A stretch of DNA of 7,249 bases, taken from NCBI GenBank assembly GCA_030149995.1, contig JASLGV010000199.1, forward strand, positions 1 to 7,249, read 5' to 3'. Numbering within the stretch: position 1 is the first letter of the stretch; each line of letters begins with the position of its first letter. The DNA is from Pedobacter sp. Lineage in GTDB: Bacteria > Bacteroidota > Bacteroidia > Sphingobacteriales > Sphingobacteriaceae. Below the pieces are notes generated by a model. That model saw only the letters and a list, made by a program, of their open reading frames with translations, was not told where the DNA came from and did not search any database. Shown in pieces: positions 6,263-7,249 of this stretch. Position numbers and translations under genes: made by a program.

Positions 6263-7012
6263 ATGATTAGAGAAAAACGGTTCGAGCACATCATCTCCAG
6301 TTTAAAGAGCACAGGTACGGTTACCTATGCTCAGATGTCGGCTGATTTATCTGTTTCTGAAGATACCATACGCCGGGATATCGACTACCTGCATGAGAAC
6401 GGCCTTTTATCAAAAGTTAGAGGGGGTGCCATCTCGCGTGAGAAAAACCCGCTTGCGTTCCAGGATCGTGTTGATTTTAACACAACCGAAAAAGAGGTAA
6501 TTGCCCTCAAGGTTCAGCCTTTACTGAAACCGGGCATGAGCATCTTTATGGATGGCGGAACCACCGTGTGTGCAGTTGCTCAACGCCTGCCCAGTAATGC
6601 CGCTCTCAGAATTATCACAAACAACATGGCTCTGGTTCCTTTACTTGCCCAGTTTCGAAACATCGAGCTGATTGTGCTTGGCGGCAATTACGACCGGAAT
6701 ACCCAGACCAATACGGGGGCCAGAACCTGTGAGGAAGCCCGGGAATTTGTAGCCGATCTTTACCTGATGGGCACCTGTGCAATTTCGAAAGATTTCGGCA
6801 TCACTGCGAGCATGAGAGAAGATGGTGCCGTAAAAAAGGCCATGCTACAAAGCTCCAAAACCGTTGTTGTTTTGAGCAACAGCAAAAAAATAGGCACCAA
6901 CGAACCTTTTGTAGTATGTGATCTTCAACAGGCTGATGTGATGGTAACCGAACTTCCCAGTAACGATCCAAAACTGGACGAACTGCGCTTTAAAAACCTC
7001 CGGATTATTTAA
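6263..7012 (+). CDS. DeoR/GlpR-family transcriptional regulator
   Basis: Cytoplasmic DNA-binding regulator of 249 residues, the usual family length. The N-terminal winged helix-turn-helix spans residues 1 to about 56 (MIREKRFEHII, then VSEDTIRRDIDYLHENGLL and KVRGGA), an excellent match to the DeoR HTH. The C-terminal sensor domain keeps the sugar-phosphate pocket motifs DGGTT (97-101), ITNN (118-121), GG (140-141) and the lysine-bearing AVKKAM. Some family positions differ: LSNSKKIG stands where LADSSKFG-like sequence is usual, and LYLMGTCAIS replaces the common FLGxxGI segment. I chose the ATG at 6263 rather than the in-frame ATG at 6230 because family members begin with this M-x-R/K-E-x-R-F sequence. 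Such proteins are usually repressors released by a phosphorylated sugar intermediate. It is divergent from the six-gene operon and most likely controls it; no sugar kinase is visible in the window. Confidence 0.92.
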   Translation: MIREKRFEHIISSLKSTGTVTYAQMSADLSVSEDTIRRDIDYLHENGLLSKVRGGAISREKNPLAFQDRVDFNTTEKEVIALKVQPLLKPGMSIFMDGGTTVCAVAQRLPSNAALRIITNNMALVPLLAQFRNIELIVLGGNYDRNTQTNTGARTCEEAREFVADLYLMGTCAISKDFGITASMREDGAVKKAMLQSSKTVVVLSNSKKIGTNEPFVVCDLQQADVMVTELPSNDPKLDELRFKNLRII

Positions 7013-7047
7013 TATCCGCTTTCATGCCTGGCTGGTTGCAAACCCCG

Positions 7048-7249
7048 CTATAGTTCCCGGATCTTCATATTTTTAAAAGAAATACCTTTGTTCCAATCTT
7101 GCAGTGCAATGTGTCCTTTTACCTGTTTCCCAAATTCCGGAAAATCTTTAAAACCGCTGCTGGCAACGGCCGCTTTCCAATGTTCGGAATTAAAATCTTC
7201 TTGCGCAGTTAATACCCCATTGAGCCTAAATTCAATCTTTCCGTTTTGC
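7048..7249 (-). CDS. DUF1080 (3-keto-disaccharide hydrolase type) protein, C-terminal fragment
   Basis: The last 66 residues of a minus-strand gene whose start lies beyond the right edge. The translation holds NGKIEFRLNGV, an acidic/aromatic middle (DFNSEHWKAAVASSGFKDFP), FGKQVKGHIALQD and the end FKNMKIREL followed by TAG at 7050-7048. This is the C-terminal strand pattern of the DUF1080 beta-sandwich (concanavalin-like) domain. Characterised members act on 3-keto-glycosides, cleaving the glycosidic bond of a sugar previously oxidised at C3. The usual DHG after ALQ is DWN here. The gene converges on the DeoR gene, with 35 bp between stops and no clear terminator. Localisation and any signal peptide cannot be judged. 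Its presence supports a 3-keto-sugar role for the neighbouring dehydrogenase, though it is not in the same transcript. Confidence 0.85.
   Translation of the reverse strand, partial: QNGKIEFRLNGVLTAQEDFNSEHWKAAVASSGFKDFPEFGKQVKGHIALQDWNKGISFKNMKIREL

Noticed and set aside
7001..7018. CGGAT/ATCCG hairpin at the end of the DeoR gene
   Set aside because: A 5-bp stem overlapping the stop codon, without a proper T-run; too weak to call a terminator.

Overview
The window reads as a chromosomal carbohydrate-oxidation locus of a Bacteroidota bacterium, most like the Pedobacter/Mucilaginibacter group (Sphingobacteriaceae). This is inferred from the set of protein families, from A-rich translation starts without strong Shine-Dalgarno sequences, from matches to the Bacteroidota -7 promoter element (TAnnTTTG), and from moderate GC content. 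No RNA gene, insertion sequence, CRISPR array or phage gene was seen.

Layout. Six genes lie on the minus strand and are read right to left from about 5990: a YbjJ-like MFS carrier (5988-4813), a Tat-exported gluconate 2-dehydrogenase subunit 3-type small subunit (4759-4175), its GMC flavoprotein catalytic partner (4145-2445), a cytoplasmic Gfo/Idh/MocA NAD(P)-dependent oxidoreductase (2376-1219), a small exported cytochrome c (1198-818) and a nucleoside:H+ symporter-family permease cut by the left edge (718-<1). The five intergenic gaps are 53, 29, 68, 20 and 99 bp, so this looks like one operon. The last gap contains a terminator-like hairpin. A DeoR-family regulator (6263-7012, plus strand) is divergent from the operon across a 274-bp regulatory gap. 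Convergent with it, 35 bp beyond its stop, is the C-terminus of a DUF1080 (3-keto-disaccharide hydrolase type) protein on the minus strand, cut by the right edge.

How the genes may work together (inference). The small subunit, GMC flavoprotein and cytochrome c match the parts of a periplasmic FAD-dependent sugar or glycoside dehydrogenase, the glucoside 3-dehydrogenase / FAD-glucose dehydrogenase type. That enzyme oxidises a sugar hydroxyl and passes electrons through an Fe-S centre to a c-type cytochrome. One of the two permeases could import the keto-sugar. The Gfo/Idh/MocA enzyme could then reduce or rearrange it in the cytoplasm, and DUF1080 proteins act on 3-keto-glycosides. The DeoR protein is the obvious candidate repressor. 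The gap holds a helically phased GCAAAT-type repeat directly upstream of the carrier start, which is the best operator candidate. The substrate cannot be read from the sequence.
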